64,000 bases of DNA from Chakrabartyella piscis (lineage in GTDB: Bacteria; Bacillota; Clostridia; Lachnospirales; Anaerotignaceae), in the NCBI GenBank assembly GCA_030067835.1, contig CP092441.1, positions 1,860,001 through 1,924,000 of the forward strand, given 5' to 3'. The stretch's first letter is position 1; each line of letters opens with the position of its first letter. A model generated the notes under the pieces. It was not told where the DNA came from and searched no databases. It saw only the letters and a list, made by a program, of their open reading frames with translations. Shown one piece after another: positions 1 through 8,013 of the stretch. A program made the translations under genes and the position numbers.

Positions 1-798
1 AAAGGGTTCTTGGAGAACCCTAACCTGTCATGGAAAGCTAAGGGCATACTAGCCTATCTGCTGTCCAAACCAGATGATTGGTGTGTGATTGTTCGTGATG
101 TGATCAATCACTCCACAGATGGCAAAGGAGCGGTATATAGTGGCTTGAATGAACTAAAAGAGGAAGGTCATTATACCAAAGTCCCCATCAGAGATGAACG
201 TGGTAAAATAATTCGCTGGGAGAGTAACATCTACGAGTGTCGGATGTCCCAAGAAAGCGAAGCTGCTACCACCGCTCCACCACTTCCCACTTTTCAAGAA
301 ATGGATAACCAAGATATGGATAAGCCATATCTGGAAAACTGGGAACGTAATAATAATTATATAAACCTTACTGAAAATAACTGTACTAAAAATCAGTCTA
401 GTCAGTCTGGCAAGATAGACATGACGGACAAGATTGAAGGGTACACCGCTATGATCCATGAGAACATTGACTACAACGGTCTTTGCATTTCTCAAAAATC
501 AGAAATTCAGATGGTTGATGAATTGGTGGCAATCATGGTGGATGTGATGGTGGTAGACACCAAGACCATTCGTGTAGATGGCGAAGATAAGCCACGAGCT
601 TTGGTCAGACACCGCCTTAATCAATTGAATTACCATGATGTGATACACGTCTTAGACGGCTTCAAGAGCCTTACGAGCCACATCAAAAACAAGAAAGCAT
701 ACTTACTCACCATGCTCTACAACAGCAAGATGGAAATGAACGCACACTATACCAATGCCGTAGCAGCCAATCAATGGGAAGGTGGTGGTCACCAATGA
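1..798 (+). CDS. Mobile-element replication protein with DUF6017 C-terminus, 5' partial
   Basis: The reading frame is open to the first base of the window, so the gene is cut at its 5' end; the first in-frame start-like codon is a TTG at 10, which is unlikely to be the real start. The N-terminal part (SWKAKGILAYLLSKPDDW) looks like the winged-helix domain of phage and plasmid replication initiators. The last 110 residues (ENIDYNGL, TIRVDGEDKP, KKAYLLTMLYN) match the DUF6017 domain that ends many Clostridia replication initiators on integrative elements. A weakly conserved linker of about 70 residues lies between. It overlaps the next gene by ATGA, so it belongs to an element operon ending in the integrase at 1373. 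The replication role is inferred from the family. Confidence 0.75.
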   Translation, partial: KGFLENPNLSWKAKGILAYLLSKPDDWCVIVRDVINHSTDGKGAVYSGLNELKEEGHYTKVPIRDERGKIIRWESNIYECRMSQESEAATTAPPLPTFQEMDNQDMDKPYLENWERNNNYINLTENNCTKNQSSQSGKIDMTDKIEGYTAMIHENIDYNGLCISQKSEIQMVDELVAIMVDVMVVDTKTIRVDGEDKPRALVRHRLNQLNYHDVIHVLDGFKSLTSHIKNKKAYLLTMLYNSKMEMNAHYTNAVAANQWEGGGHQ

Positions 799-968
799 CC
801 AACGAAACTCTAACGTCCTTCCTGGCACAACGATTGGATACGCAAGATTATTTGAAAGCCATGAGATTGATTGAACGTCTGGAAGAAATGGTTCACGAAC
901 AAGCTTTTGTAGATGGTGCAAATTTTATGGCGGAATTGTTCGAAGAATTGGTAGGTGAGAGCGAATGA
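795..968 (+). CDS. Small hypothetical mobile-element protein (57 aa)
   Basis: The start is the ATG that overlaps the previous stop (ATGA at 795-798), preferred over an earlier in-frame GTG-like codon because of translational coupling. The product is acidic and largely helical, with the ending EQAFVDGANFMAELFEELVG. That GA-rich helix resembles the end of the 41-aa protein at 2762, suggesting a small recurring element family. No function can be assigned. It is coupled to the next gene by another ATGA. Confidence 0.6.
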   Translation: MTNETLTSFLAQRLDTQDYLKAMRLIERLEEMVHEQAFVDGANFMAELFEELVGESE

Positions 969-1120
969 AATTTCAGATTGTAGAAGAATTGTATGAGGTG
1001 GAAGGCTTTATTGGTTACCAAGGATGCTTGGTTTCTGTCATTGATATTCCACAGATGGACGATGAGCAGTGGGAAACACTTGCAAAAGAGTATGCAGCAA
1101 AGCTGTTTTTGGAGGTGTGA
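965..1120 (+). CDS. Small hypothetical mobile-element protein (51 aa)
   Basis: The frame starts at the ATG overlapping the stop of the previous gene (ATGA at 965-968) and ends at TGA 1118-1120. The translation begins MKFQIVEELYEVEGFIGYQG and is acidic. The stop lies within the GGAGGTG ribosome binding site of the following gene, a tight element-type operon. No recognisable domain. Confidence 0.55.
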   Translation: MKFQIVEELYEVEGFIGYQGCLVSVIDIPQMDDEQWETLAKEYAAKLFLEV

Positions 1121-1122
1121 AT

Positions 1123-1380
1123 ATGAGTATGAGATATGACAGATATGACACGTATCACAGACGAGTTGAAGATGCGACCTATTTGGAACTCATTACATTC
1201 TTGAGGGAAAATGGCTTTGAAATCGTATATACCAACGTCCCAGAGCTGAATGGTAAACGAATTGGGTACAAGCTGTATACCTTCATGAGTTCTTTATCAG
1301 ATAATATGAAATATTGGTGTTATAACATTGCTTGGCTTCGTTTTGCTGCGGAGGAAGAAAGTGGTGATATAAATGGCTAA
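1123..1380 (+). CDS. Small hypothetical mobile-element protein (85 aa)
   Basis: The ATG at 1123 is preceded by GGAGGTG at 1111-1117 with a good spacing, so I prefer it to upstream in-frame codons. The product begins MSMRYDRYDTYHRRVEDATY, is rich in Tyr and Arg, and has no recognisable domain or membrane segment. Its 3' end overlaps the integrase gene by 8 bases, implying cotranscription with it. Confidence 0.6.
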   Translation: MSMRYDRYDTYHRRVEDATYLELITFLRENGFEIVYTNVPELNGKRIGYKLYTFMSSLSDNMKYWCYNIAWLRFAAEEESGDING

Positions 1381-2530
1381 GAGGGGACAAGGCGAGGGAA
1401 GTATTTCCAAGAGACCTAATGGTACATGGTATGCTAGAATCACTCTAGGACGTGATGAGAACGGCAAACAAAAACGTAAGTCTTTCTATGGCAAGACTCG
1501 TAAGGAAGTACAAGAACAAATGACAGAAGCCTTGAATGATGTCAATAAAGGAGCTTATATAGAACCATCAAATGTCACGCTAAATGAGTGGTTGGATTTT
1601 TGGCTTGAAGAATACAAAAGACCAAATGTACAGCCCAAAACATACCTTGGTGCTGCATCCGAAGCTAGGCTCCACATTCGCCCTCAATTGGGAGAGTGCA
1701 AATTACAAGATTTGCGTCCAGAGCAATTGCAAAAATTTATCAACGGGTTTGTTGGCGAAGGATACAAAGAAAGCTCCATTGACCGTCTTCGTGTACTTTT
1801 AAAATCCGCCTTACAGCAGGCTGCAGATAACGATCTAATTAGAAAAAATCCTATGACGACCGTAAAGACACCTAAAAGCACAAAAATTAGTAAAAAACGT
1901 ACACTTACCCTTGATGAGCAAAAAAAATTTATTGAAGCGGCACAGTATCATAAGTCTGGAGACATATGTATACTCATTCTGCTTACTGGATTGCGTGTGG
2001 GCGAAGCTAAAGCTTTAACCTGGTCAGATATTGATTTTGAAGGAAAGCTTTTAACTGTAACTAAAAATGTACAATATGTAAAAAATCTTGAAACCGGAAA
2101 ATATGAGCATGTGATATATCCACCAAAAACAGAAGCTGGAACACGTATTGTTCCGCTCATACCCCAAGCTGTACAATTATTACTGGAAAAACTAGAAAAT
2201 CAAAGAAAGTTCTTTAAATTTCTAAATATCCCCCATGATGAAAGTACTCTAATCTTTCCATCGCCTTATACTGGTACCTATTATCTTTCCCCTTCAATCA
2301 ATAACGCTGTACAAGCAATTTGCAAAACAATTGGAGTAAGCGACATCTCCACACATTGCTTACGCCATACCTTTGCTACACAATGCTATGAAAGTGGTAT
2401 TGACCTGAAAATCATACAAGAGATTCTAGGGCACAGTAGTATAAATATGACAGCCGACATTTACACACACGTATCACAATCTATCATATCAACTGCTATA
2501 CAAAAATTAAGTAACGCAATTGATGAATAA
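1373..2530 (+). CDS. int: Tyrosine recombinase / integrase
   Basis: This 385-aa site-specific recombinase has an N-terminal arm-DNA-binding region (GQGEGSISKRPNGTWYARITLG), a SAM-like core-binding domain (about 65-165) and a C-terminal catalytic domain. The expected catalytic residues are visible: Arg in LTGLRVGEAKAL, His-x-x-Arg in THCLRHTFAT, His in ILGHSS and the nucleophilic Tyr in IYTHV. It is the last gene of the leftmost element and overlaps the upstream gene. A strong terminator and a direct-repeat array follow, as expected near an attachment site. It differs clearly from the second integrase at 23137, so two elements are adjacent here. Confidence 0.93.
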   Translation: MAKRGQGEGSISKRPNGTWYARITLGRDENGKQKRKSFYGKTRKEVQEQMTEALNDVNKGAYIEPSNVTLNEWLDFWLEEYKRPNVQPKTYLGAASEARLHIRPQLGECKLQDLRPEQLQKFINGFVGEGYKESSIDRLRVLLKSALQQAADNDLIRKNPMTTVKTPKSTKISKKRTLTLDEQKKFIEAAQYHKSGDICILILLTGLRVGEAKALTWSDIDFEGKLLTVTKNVQYVKNLETGKYEHVIYPPKTEAGTRIVPLIPQAVQLLLEKLENQRKFFKFLNIPHDESTLIFPSPYTGTYYLSPSINNAVQAICKTIGVSDISTHCLRHTFATQCYESGIDLKIIQEILGHSSINMTADIYTHVSQSIISTAIQKLSNAIDE

Positions 2531-2537
2531 GTAACTG

Positions 2538-2568
2538 AGTAGCACTCTTATGTGGGTGCTACTTTTTT
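2538..2568 (+). terminator. Intrinsic terminator after integrase
   Basis: An 8-bp perfect stem (AGTAGCAC at 2538-2545 with GTGCTACT at 2556-2563) with a 10-nt loop is followed by a T run. It lies 8 bases past the integrase stop. Confidence 0.85.
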
Positions 2569-2578
2569 AATTCTGCCC

Positions 2579-2645
2579 TTAAGCCTACACAAAAACCATT
2601 TAAGCCTACACTTAAGCCTACCCTTAAGCCTACCCTTACGCCTAA
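2579..2645. repeat. Direct-repeat array TTAAGCCTAC downstream of integrase
   Basis: Four perfect copies of TTAAGCCTAC start at 2579, 2600, 2612 and 2624, and a degenerate fifth (TTACGCCTAA) at 2636. The last four are spaced exactly 12 bp apart. The position just past an integrase gene and the period of about one helical turn suggest arm-type integrase binding sites; replication iterons for the DUF6017 protein are the alternative. Confidence 0.7.
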
Positions 2646-2761
2646 TAGACAGATACAAATAAAAAAACATTCCATTTACTAGAAACATTGACTTAAAAAT
2701 CAGCGTAAAAGTGGCATAAATACAGCAAAATACAGAATATTACCAAATACAAATGGGGTGA

Positions 2762-2887
2762 ATGTGTTTATTTTCGTCTCACGCTGAAGAATTATTAAAT
2801 GCTTTGATCAGCGAAATCGAAGAAAAAGGCTTCAAGGAAGGTGCCAAATACACCAGTGGTTTGGCGAAAGAATTGTTTACAGAATAA
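2762..2887 (+). CDS. Small hypothetical protein (41 aa)
   Basis: The ATG at 2762 follows a GGGGTGA stretch that could be a weak ribosome binding site. The product starts MCLFSSHAEELLNALISEIE and ends in a GAKY-type helix similar to the end of the 57-aa protein at 795. It lies alone between the repeat array and the convergent prophage terminator. It may be the last gene of the left element. Function unknown. Confidence 0.45.
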   Translation: MCLFSSHAEELLNALISEIEEKGFKEGAKYTSGLAKELFTE

Positions 2888-2888
2888 C

Positions 2889-2919
2889 ACAAAAAAAGGG
2901 TGGCCATCTGGTCACCCTT
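2889..2919 (-). terminator. Terminator of the prophage late operon
   Basis: A 10-bp stem (2896-2905 with 2910-2919, one G-T pair) with an ATCT loop is followed on the minus strand by seven T residues. It ends leftward late transcription just past the last phage gene and also separates it from the convergent 41-aa gene. Confidence 0.85.
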
Positions 2920-2930
2920 CCCTTTTGCCA

Positions 2931-3260
2931 TCAAATCTCAGGACTTTCTGTGTTGCCTTCTGCTTGGAAATTATTCGCTTTTGCACTCTCAAAGGTAATT
3001 CCGCCTGTAGAGTGGTCTGATTTCGCCATATTCAAATACGCAGTGCAAACCACACCATGAGCTGTCCAAGGAAGTGACACCATGGCTGTGATCCACGCCA
3101 ACGAACCAGTGAATCCCTTCCAAATGCACAACATGGCCAAAGCCAAACCACCCAATGTCACAATCCAAAGCAATGCACGAATATCAACTATCAATCGTTT
3201 GGAAAATTCCTCGTCTGTCGCTTTTGGTATTTTGATTTTAATTTCATTCGTCTTAGCCAT
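2931..3260 (-). CDS. Phage membrane protein of the lysis cassette (109 aa)
   Basis: I chose the ATG at 3260, just past the endolysin stop, rather than a longer start inside the endolysin gene. Residues about 27-75 contain two hydrophobic segments (ALLWIVTLGGLALAMLCIW and a second ending VVCTAYL), so the product should span the membrane twice. The N-terminus is Lys-rich and the C-terminus polar. It is the last late gene, after holin and endolysin, and could be an accessory holin or lysis protein. No family is recognised. Confidence 0.6.
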   Translation of the reverse strand: MAKTNEIKIKIPKATDEEFSKRLIVDIRALLWIVTLGGLALAMLCIWKGFTGSLAWITAMVSLPWTAHGVVCTAYLNMAKSDHSTGGITFESAKANNFQAEGNTESPEI

Positions 3261-3264
3261 AGGC

Positions 3265-4032
3265 TTACACCAATCCCACTTTTTGCGCCATGCGATAGAA
3301 TAAAACAACCATTTGTTCACGGGTCAGTAAATCCGCCCACATATAATTAGGCTGACCATCCTCTGTTTCACCGCTACCATAAATCATGCCGTTGTCAATC
3401 GCCCATTGTCTTGCTTCTTCACTCCATGTACCGCAATCGTTATCTTGTAATTCTTTTCTCATATCTGCAAATTTTTCGTTGAATGCTTCTTGTGTCATAT
3501 CTTCATCTCCTTTTAGTTTTTCATTGACTTTTGCTGCAATATCCCCATGAAGATTGTACAAATAATCTCCGGGGCAAGCCTTTGCTGCAAACCATCTGTG
3601 TACTGTCATATTTTGTCTATCCACATTGCCAATCAAAGAAGAATCCCCTTCCCATTTCAAGGAAGAAATACCATTCCTTTGGCAAATATCCGCACACAAT
3701 TCAATCAACGCATTGTATGCTGCATCGGTAACTGCATACGGATCAGTGCTATCAGAAGCAACCTCGATGGTCACTGCCCTGTTATCATTGCTACTATCCG
3801 ATGTACACCAACTTCTATCACCTTCGTCCACGTATAACGCAATACGTCCATCACTCCCCACACCATAATTGCTACTTGCCCCTCTGGATGATTGTGCGAA
3901 CAATGCACCACAACTTTCCACTGTCAAATTCCCAGCCATACAATGAATGGAAATGGTATCAATGGTTGCATTCCGTGGACTGTTTTGGTTTGGTGAAATA
4001 TTGGTATGGCAAATCAAACTACTATTGCTCAT
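3265..4032 (-). CDS. Phage endolysin, N-acetylmuramoyl-L-alanine amidase
   Basis: This 255-aa lytic enzyme should cut the amide bond between MurNAc and the stem peptide during phage release. It has an Amidase_2/PGRP fold with zinc ligands His30 (SIHCMAG), His145 (TVHRWF) and Cys153 (AKACPGDYL), plus a conserved acidic residue in VTIEVASD. The C-terminal 60 residues (WSEEARQWAIDNGMIYGSG ... LTREQMVVLFYRMAQ) look like an SLH-type wall-binding module. The ATG at 4032 has AGGGGTGA seven bases upstream and is preferred to a TTG one codon earlier. It sits between the holin and a small membrane protein, a standard lysis cassette. Confidence 0.92.
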   Translation of the reverse strand: MSNSSLICHTNISPNQNSPRNATIDTISIHCMAGNLTVESCGALFAQSSRGASSNYGVGSDGRIALYVDEGDRSWCTSDSSNDNRAVTIEVASDSTDPYAVTDAAYNALIELCADICQRNGISSLKWEGDSSLIGNVDRQNMTVHRWFAAKACPGDYLYNLHGDIAAKVNEKLKGDEDMTQEAFNEKFADMRKELQDNDCGTWSEEARQWAIDNGMIYGSGETEDGQPNYMWADLLTREQMVVLFYRMAQKVGLV

Positions 4033-4043
4033 CAAATCACCCC

Positions 4044-4355
4044 TTAATCTGTCGATGTGCTAAAATAGCACATCAATTTGTCATAACCAAACATTGCAGC
4101 ATATGCCACCAAAATGCCGATTACAAAAAACCCTACAACCAAATACCAAGTCATTTCTAGTCCTTGCATTTGGTAATATGCCACACATACAATCACTGTA
4201 AATACCTCAGATAACACAACCACAAACACGTTGATTCGCTCCGTAGTGTTCAACCAAGTCACTGCATTTTTCACCACTTCTGTGATGATGTTTACAAAGA
4301 TTGTCAATCCCGCAACAAGTACCAAAACTTGTGCCCAAACTGTTGTATAATCCAT
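4044..4355 (-). CDS. Phage holin
   Basis: A small protein (103 aa from the chosen start) with about three hydrophobic segments: residues 8-26, 44-62 and 69-90. It lies directly upstream of the endolysin, matching phage holins of the Firmicutes type that time endolysin release. Two ATGs exist; the one at 4355 is seven bases from a GGGGG ribosome binding site, whereas 4361 is only one base from it. The holin role is inferred from topology and neighbours. Confidence 0.78.
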   Translation of the reverse strand: MDYTTVWAQVLVLVAGLTIFVNIITEVVKNAVTWLNTTERINVFVVVLSEVFTVIVCVAYYQMQGLEMTWYLVVGFFVIGILVAYAAMFGYDKLMCYFSTSTD

Positions 4356-4367
4356 TTTCATTCCCCC

Positions 4368-4688
4368 TTACATAAAATGCTCCACTGCCTTCTGATTTAC
4401 AAAATCCTTTGTTTCATTCTTAACCTTTTTCGCATAATCAAGTGCTTCGTGCATATCCCCATTGCATTTTGCATCTGGAATCCTTTGCACCGCCTTTGCT
4501 GTAGCTTCTGCAAGTGCCATAGAAGCTGTTGACATCTTCATAATGCACATTTCATATTGCACTCGGTCTTGCTCATGTTTTTTGGCTTCTTCTGCCACCT
4601 TATCCAGTTTGATTTGCATAAACCGCAATGCAATCCCAGAACATATCGACGGTGCTGCTGCCGCCGCAACCACATAAATCCATTCCAA
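4368..4688 (-). CDS. Phage protein with N-terminal membrane anchor (106 aa)
   Basis: A short hydrophobic N-terminus (MEWIYVVAAAAAPSICSGIAL) is followed by a charged, helical region with Lys, Glu and Ala heptads, probably a coiled coil. Small anchored coiled-coil proteins of this kind (XhlA-like) lie upstream of holins in many Firmicutes phages. The sequence is not close enough to name a family, so only the topology is asserted. Confidence 0.6.
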   Translation of the reverse strand: MEWIYVVAAAAAPSICSGIALRFMQIKLDKVAEEAKKHEQDRVQYEMCIMKMSTASMALAEATAKAVQRIPDAKCNGDMHEALDYAKKVKNETKDFVNQKAVEHFM

Positions 4689-4699
4689 TCCATCACCCC

Positions 4700-5944
4700 C
4701 TATTCCACATCAATCACCGTTGTCCACACGCCATTCTCCATCCGTTGAATCCCATCTGTCACATCAATCTTGAACCCTTTGGTTGCGTTGGCATAGTTGG
4801 AATTATCCGTCACATAAATCGAATCGGTGGTGATGGTGACTTTGCCACTGATTTTGCTACTAACGATGGTTGCGGTGGTGACTGCCTTTTCTGCTGATGT
4901 TGTGACCATTTCACCCTTGGTGATTGCTGTGGTAATATCGTCCACAAAGTCACCCAGCTCAATGGAATTGTACTGCTCCAGCAAGCAATCCCACTCATAG
5001 GCAATGACTTCTGCTTTCTTCTCGAAGTTCATTTTTTCATTTCTGACAGTGACTGTATCGCCCAAGAAAACTTCTTCCAAGATGGCATATTTCTCATATT
5101 CAACAGTATTGGATAACAACTGAAAATCTACGGAAATATTGATACTAGGCAAGTCAATGCCTGCTTCGTATAATGCTTCGATGGCAGTTTCCAGTTCTGA
5201 TGCTGTGGTACAATCCGTGTCCTCATAGCAATAGATTTTGGGGTACGGATAGTCGCCAATGTGGTCGCTATCGATGCAACCTGACGTGGTGACATCATCA
5301 TCCCCCAGACCATAAATCCGTGTTTTTACATCAGAAATATCTTCTTCCACTTCCAAGCCCACAAGATTTTTTCCGTAAGATATGACAAAGCCTCTATCCT
5401 CGCCAGCATTCGCCAAAATAGAGATATTCCAACCATCACGCACCAATTCACCGCCAAAGGAATCCAGAAAGCTACCGCCATCTTCCTCACCGAAAAGCAC
5501 TGTGATAGGGTTCACACGTTCCAACGAAACGGAACCAGTTCCGCCCAAATTTGTGGCAAAAGAAAAGCCCATGTCATAATCCATTTGGTTGACAAGAGCT
5601 TGTAAAGTTTCCGCTGGTGTGGCGGTATCTGTGGTGATATTGTCGATGTAATTATCCAGCAAATCGAAGTAGACGTGCTGTGCATAGACTGTGATGGAAT
5701 CCATGGTGGGTTCGATTTTGTAGATGCGAAAAGGCTGCATACCACGTGGTGTGGATGCGTACAAAATACGATTATTTTCGATGTTTTGCCATTTGCCTGA
5801 AGCATCATAATGGTGTTCCAGTTCCAGTTCGTATATACCGTTTAGTTCCTCTGATACCGTGCATGATGTGGGAAGCAAAGTTCCCAAACCAAGGGTTTCA
5901 AAGGTGGTTGCGTTCATTTCAAATAGTTTGATTATGGTGTTCAC
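4700..5944 (-). CDS. Phage tail endopeptidase / tail-associated structural protein
   Basis: This 414-aa protein resembles the N-terminal region of phage minor structural proteins (prophage endopeptidase-tail family, Tal type). The N-terminus (IKLFEMNATTFETLGLGTLLPTSC, SEELNGIYELELEH) matches that family, and a C-terminal beta-rich tail carries repeated ITTDSIYV-like segments. In siphoviruses such proteins form the tail tip and can contact or open the cell wall. It follows Dit and the baseplate genes in the usual order. The length is short for the family, as these proteins often carry additional receptor-binding domains. Confidence 0.82.
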   Translation of the reverse strand: MNTIIKLFEMNATTFETLGLGTLLPTSCTVSEELNGIYELELEHHYDASGKWQNIENNRILYASTPRGMQPFRIYKIEPTMDSITVYAQHVYFDLLDNYIDNITTDTATPAETLQALVNQMDYDMGFSFATNLGGTGSVSLERVNPITVLFGEEDGGSFLDSFGGELVRDGWNISILANAGEDRGFVISYGKNLVGLEVEEDISDVKTRIYGLGDDDVTTSGCIDSDHIGDYPYPKIYCYEDTDCTTASELETAIEALYEAGIDLPSINISVDFQLLSNTVEYEKYAILEEVFLGDTVTVRNEKMNFEKKAEVIAYEWDCLLEQYNSIELGDFVDDITTAITKGEMVTTSAEKAVTTATIVSSKISGKVTITTDSIYVTDNSNYANATKGFKIDVTDGIQRMENGVWTTVIDVE

Positions 5945-5950
5945 CTCCTA

Positions 5951-5982
5951 ACGGGCGCACACATAGGTACGCCCCTACAATT
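5951..5982. repeat. Dispersed hairpin with CCCTACAA tail
   Basis: Arms GGGCG and CGCCC enclose CACACATAGGTA, followed by CCTACAA. A near copy lies at 7979-8007. It is one of a family of short palindromes found through the window; see the repeat entry at 35378. Confidence 0.75.
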
Positions 5983-5989
5983 CAAATCA

Positions 5990-6436
5990 TCATTCCACAT
6001 CCGTTTGGATTGACCAGCCATAGATACCTGGTTGCCAGACGTTATTTGACACATCAGACACCCATGTTGTATCGTTCCAATAGACGATATCGCCAATCTG
6101 GTAGGCATCGTCAGCGCCTAGAGGTTGCGTCCAAATGGCGGTACCATCGTCAGTAAATCCAATCTTTTTGAATAGTGATGTGGCAACGTCTGGTGTCCAA
6201 TCTTCCTGTGGTGTATGTTTTGTGATGACCTCGTATATCTGTGCTTCACCATTTTCATTTTCACCATAGCGTAGGATTTCGCCTACAGTCGCTTCTTCCT
6301 TGGATTCCAGTTTGGTTTTGAATGTTTGATACCAGTTGGAATACTGCATTTTCTCATCATCTGATAGGGTTTGCTGTTTGAGCAGTGTCATCACCAATGA
6401 TTGGAGTTGTTGGTATTTTTGCTTTAGGGTTTCCAT
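5990..6436 (-). CDS. Phage protein with CBM5/12-like carbohydrate-binding module
   Basis: The 148-aa product has a helical N-terminus (MTLLKQQTLSDDEKMQYSN) and a C-terminal module (PLGADDAYQIGDIVYWNDTTW ... VWQPGIYGW). That aromatic-rich pattern is characteristic of CBM5/12 chitin-type carbohydrate-binding domains, which dock to polysaccharide. Between baseplate and tail genes it may help the virion bind the host wall. The stop is adjacent to the start of the preceding gene, suggesting translational coupling. Confidence 0.78.
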   Translation of the reverse strand: METLKQKYQQLQSLVMTLLKQQTLSDDEKMQYSNWYQTFKTKLESKEEATVGEILRYGENENGEAQIYEVITKHTPQEDWTPDVATSLFKKIGFTDDGTAIWTQPLGADDAYQIGDIVYWNDTTWVSDVSNNVWQPGIYGWSIQTDVE

Positions 6437-6736
6437 TTACAACACCTCCGCTAGGGTAATGACTGCTTCGTTGATTTCAGATTGGGTGTAGGTGGTTTCT
6501 GGTTCTGTAGGTTCAATTTCAATTGTGAACATCCCATCTACTAAATCGTATGTGATGCCTTCATATTCGTAGGTTTCATTTGTTGTGGGTTCGTATTTAC
6601 CTTCTTCCAAGTTGAAATCTTGAACCAAAAATGTACCTAATTCTATTTCAGCCACAAATGATGTTTTTCCATATAAAACAGGTCTAATCATTCTTTCTGA
6701 TTGATAGTAGACACTATCCCCTTCAATATAAAACAT
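6437..6736 (-). CDS. Hypothetical phage baseplate-region protein (99 aa)
   Basis: An acidic, beta-rich protein beginning MFYIEGDSVYYQSERMIRPV. It is adjacent to the CBM5/12 protein downstream and to the baseplate protein upstream, in the same operon. The family is not recognised. Similar small proteins lie between BppU and the tail-tip genes in other Firmicutes phages, so a baseplate accessory role is plausible but unproven. Confidence 0.6.
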   Translation of the reverse strand: MFYIEGDSVYYQSERMIRPVLYGKTSFVAEIELGTFLVQDFNLEEGKYEPTTNETYEYEGITYDLVDGMFTIEIEPTEPETTYTQSEINEAVITLAEVL

Positions 6737-6748
6737 GTTATTCCTCCT

Positions 6749-7960
6749 TTATTTTGCAAAACATCCAATTGTTATTGTCCCAAGTGTACCTGTCGCTGAA
6801 GATGATGATGTATTGCACATCATCATAGTTACTGGTTCTCCTGCACTGCAATAAAAGTACCTTTTAGTATTTGCTGAAGTATTTAATAGTGTTCCCAAAA
6901 AAGAAAACTGGAAATTTTTAGAATAATTGGTAATGCAGGAACTGCTCTGATATGATAAAGAAACTTCAGAAGAACCATACCAATTACTTCCCTGCATAGT
7001 GTCTAAAGCAGTTGTACTTACTGATAAATTATTGTACGCATAAAACACATCCCAAAATGAAGAAAATGAATAATACTTAGTTCCGTTATAATCCCAATAC
7101 ATAGGCGTATTGTTTTTGGGGACCAGCTTAGCTAGATATACACTGTTAGTCGCATATCCAGACGTTGTTATATAATATACCCCACTTTTTGGTGCAATAA
7201 ATTTTGCGAAACAATAGGTTCCATTAGCTAAAAATGTTAAACTAGTTACAAATGTTGTATCATCTTCAAAAACAATAATTTCTTCAGATGTTATATCTGT
7301 GCTAGGTCTTGAATAATCTACGATATCTTCAACATCCCCAACCATCTCGCTCAACTGCTCCACTGTTGGTAACTCTGCAATGGCATCTAACACTGCTGGA
7401 TTCTCCAATGCTTCGATGTTGAATGCAGCCAGCTTTTCTAGCATCTGCCAAAATGTTGTTACTTCCAACTCATTTGCTGTATCTCCAGCTGTACCAAAAT
7501 TATCCACCATATTTGCCATCAATTCCAAAGAGTCTTGTACCTCACTGAACAAGATGGTCAGCGCTCCAAATTCATTTGTGGATTCGATAGCTTCATCATC
7601 TTGCAAGCCGGCTAGCACCAAAATTTTGAAAATTGGCGTGGTCAAAACAGAAGTATCCCCATCACGTATGGAAATTTCAGCGTTCAATGTACCCACTTCT
7701 GCCAAGGTTTGGGTTGTCAAAAGGAATTGACACCTACCCCCTTCTGCATCTGTAATTTCACCAGCGGTATAAATCATAGCCCCACTTGTTGGTTTTTCAA
7801 GATATAAGGTCACACCATGACCAGTTAAATCAATTGGCGTACTGCCATCTAGCAAAACCACATCCAAATATCTGCTGTTTTCATCATTTTGTTTGGATGT
7901 GATGATGCTGTTGTATTCTTTGGTTACATCCATTTGCATTTTGTTGTAAATTTGTGCCAT
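6749..7960 (-). CDS. Phage baseplate upper protein, BppU-type N-terminus
   Basis: A 403-aa protein whose first 130 residues (NDENSRYLDVVLLDGSTPID, VTLYLEKPTSG, LNAEISI) match the BppU N-terminal domain linking the baseplate core to receptor-binding proteins. A central helical stretch follows, with a Ser/Thr/Tyr-rich C-terminal half that is probably the receptor-binding part. It lies downstream of Dit, as expected. Confidence 0.82.
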   Translation of the reverse strand: MAQIYNKMQMDVTKEYNSIITSKQNDENSRYLDVVLLDGSTPIDLTGHGVTLYLEKPTSGAMIYTAGEITDAEGGRCQFLLTTQTLAEVGTLNAEISIRDGDTSVLTTPIFKILVLAGLQDDEAIESTNEFGALTILFSEVQDSLELMANMVDNFGTAGDTANELEVTTFWQMLEKLAAFNIEALENPAVLDAIAELPTVEQLSEMVGDVEDIVDYSRPSTDITSEEIIVFEDDTTFVTSLTFLANGTYCFAKFIAPKSGVYYITTSGYATNSVYLAKLVPKNNTPMYWDYNGTKYYSFSSFWDVFYAYNNLSVSTTALDTMQGSNWYGSSEVSLSYQSSSCITNYSKNFQFSFLGTLLNTSANTKRYFYCSAGEPVTMMMCNTSSSSATGTLGTITIGCFAK

Positions 7961-7978
7961 TGTTTCCTCCTTTCGTTA

Positions 7979-8007
7979 CGGGCGAACACATAGGTACGCC
8001 CCTACAG
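7979..8007. repeat. Dispersed hairpin with CCCTACA tail
   Basis: Arms GGGCG and CGCCC enclose AACACATAGGTA, followed by CCTACA. It differs from the copy at 5951 mainly by one base in the loop, so the two copies inside the phage operon share a recent origin. Confidence 0.75.
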
Positions 8008-8013
8008 TGTACG

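Noticed and set aside
2579-2645. CRISPR array
   Set aside because: The repeats are 10 bp with 2-bp spacing and no unique spacers of 30 bp; no cas genes are in the window.
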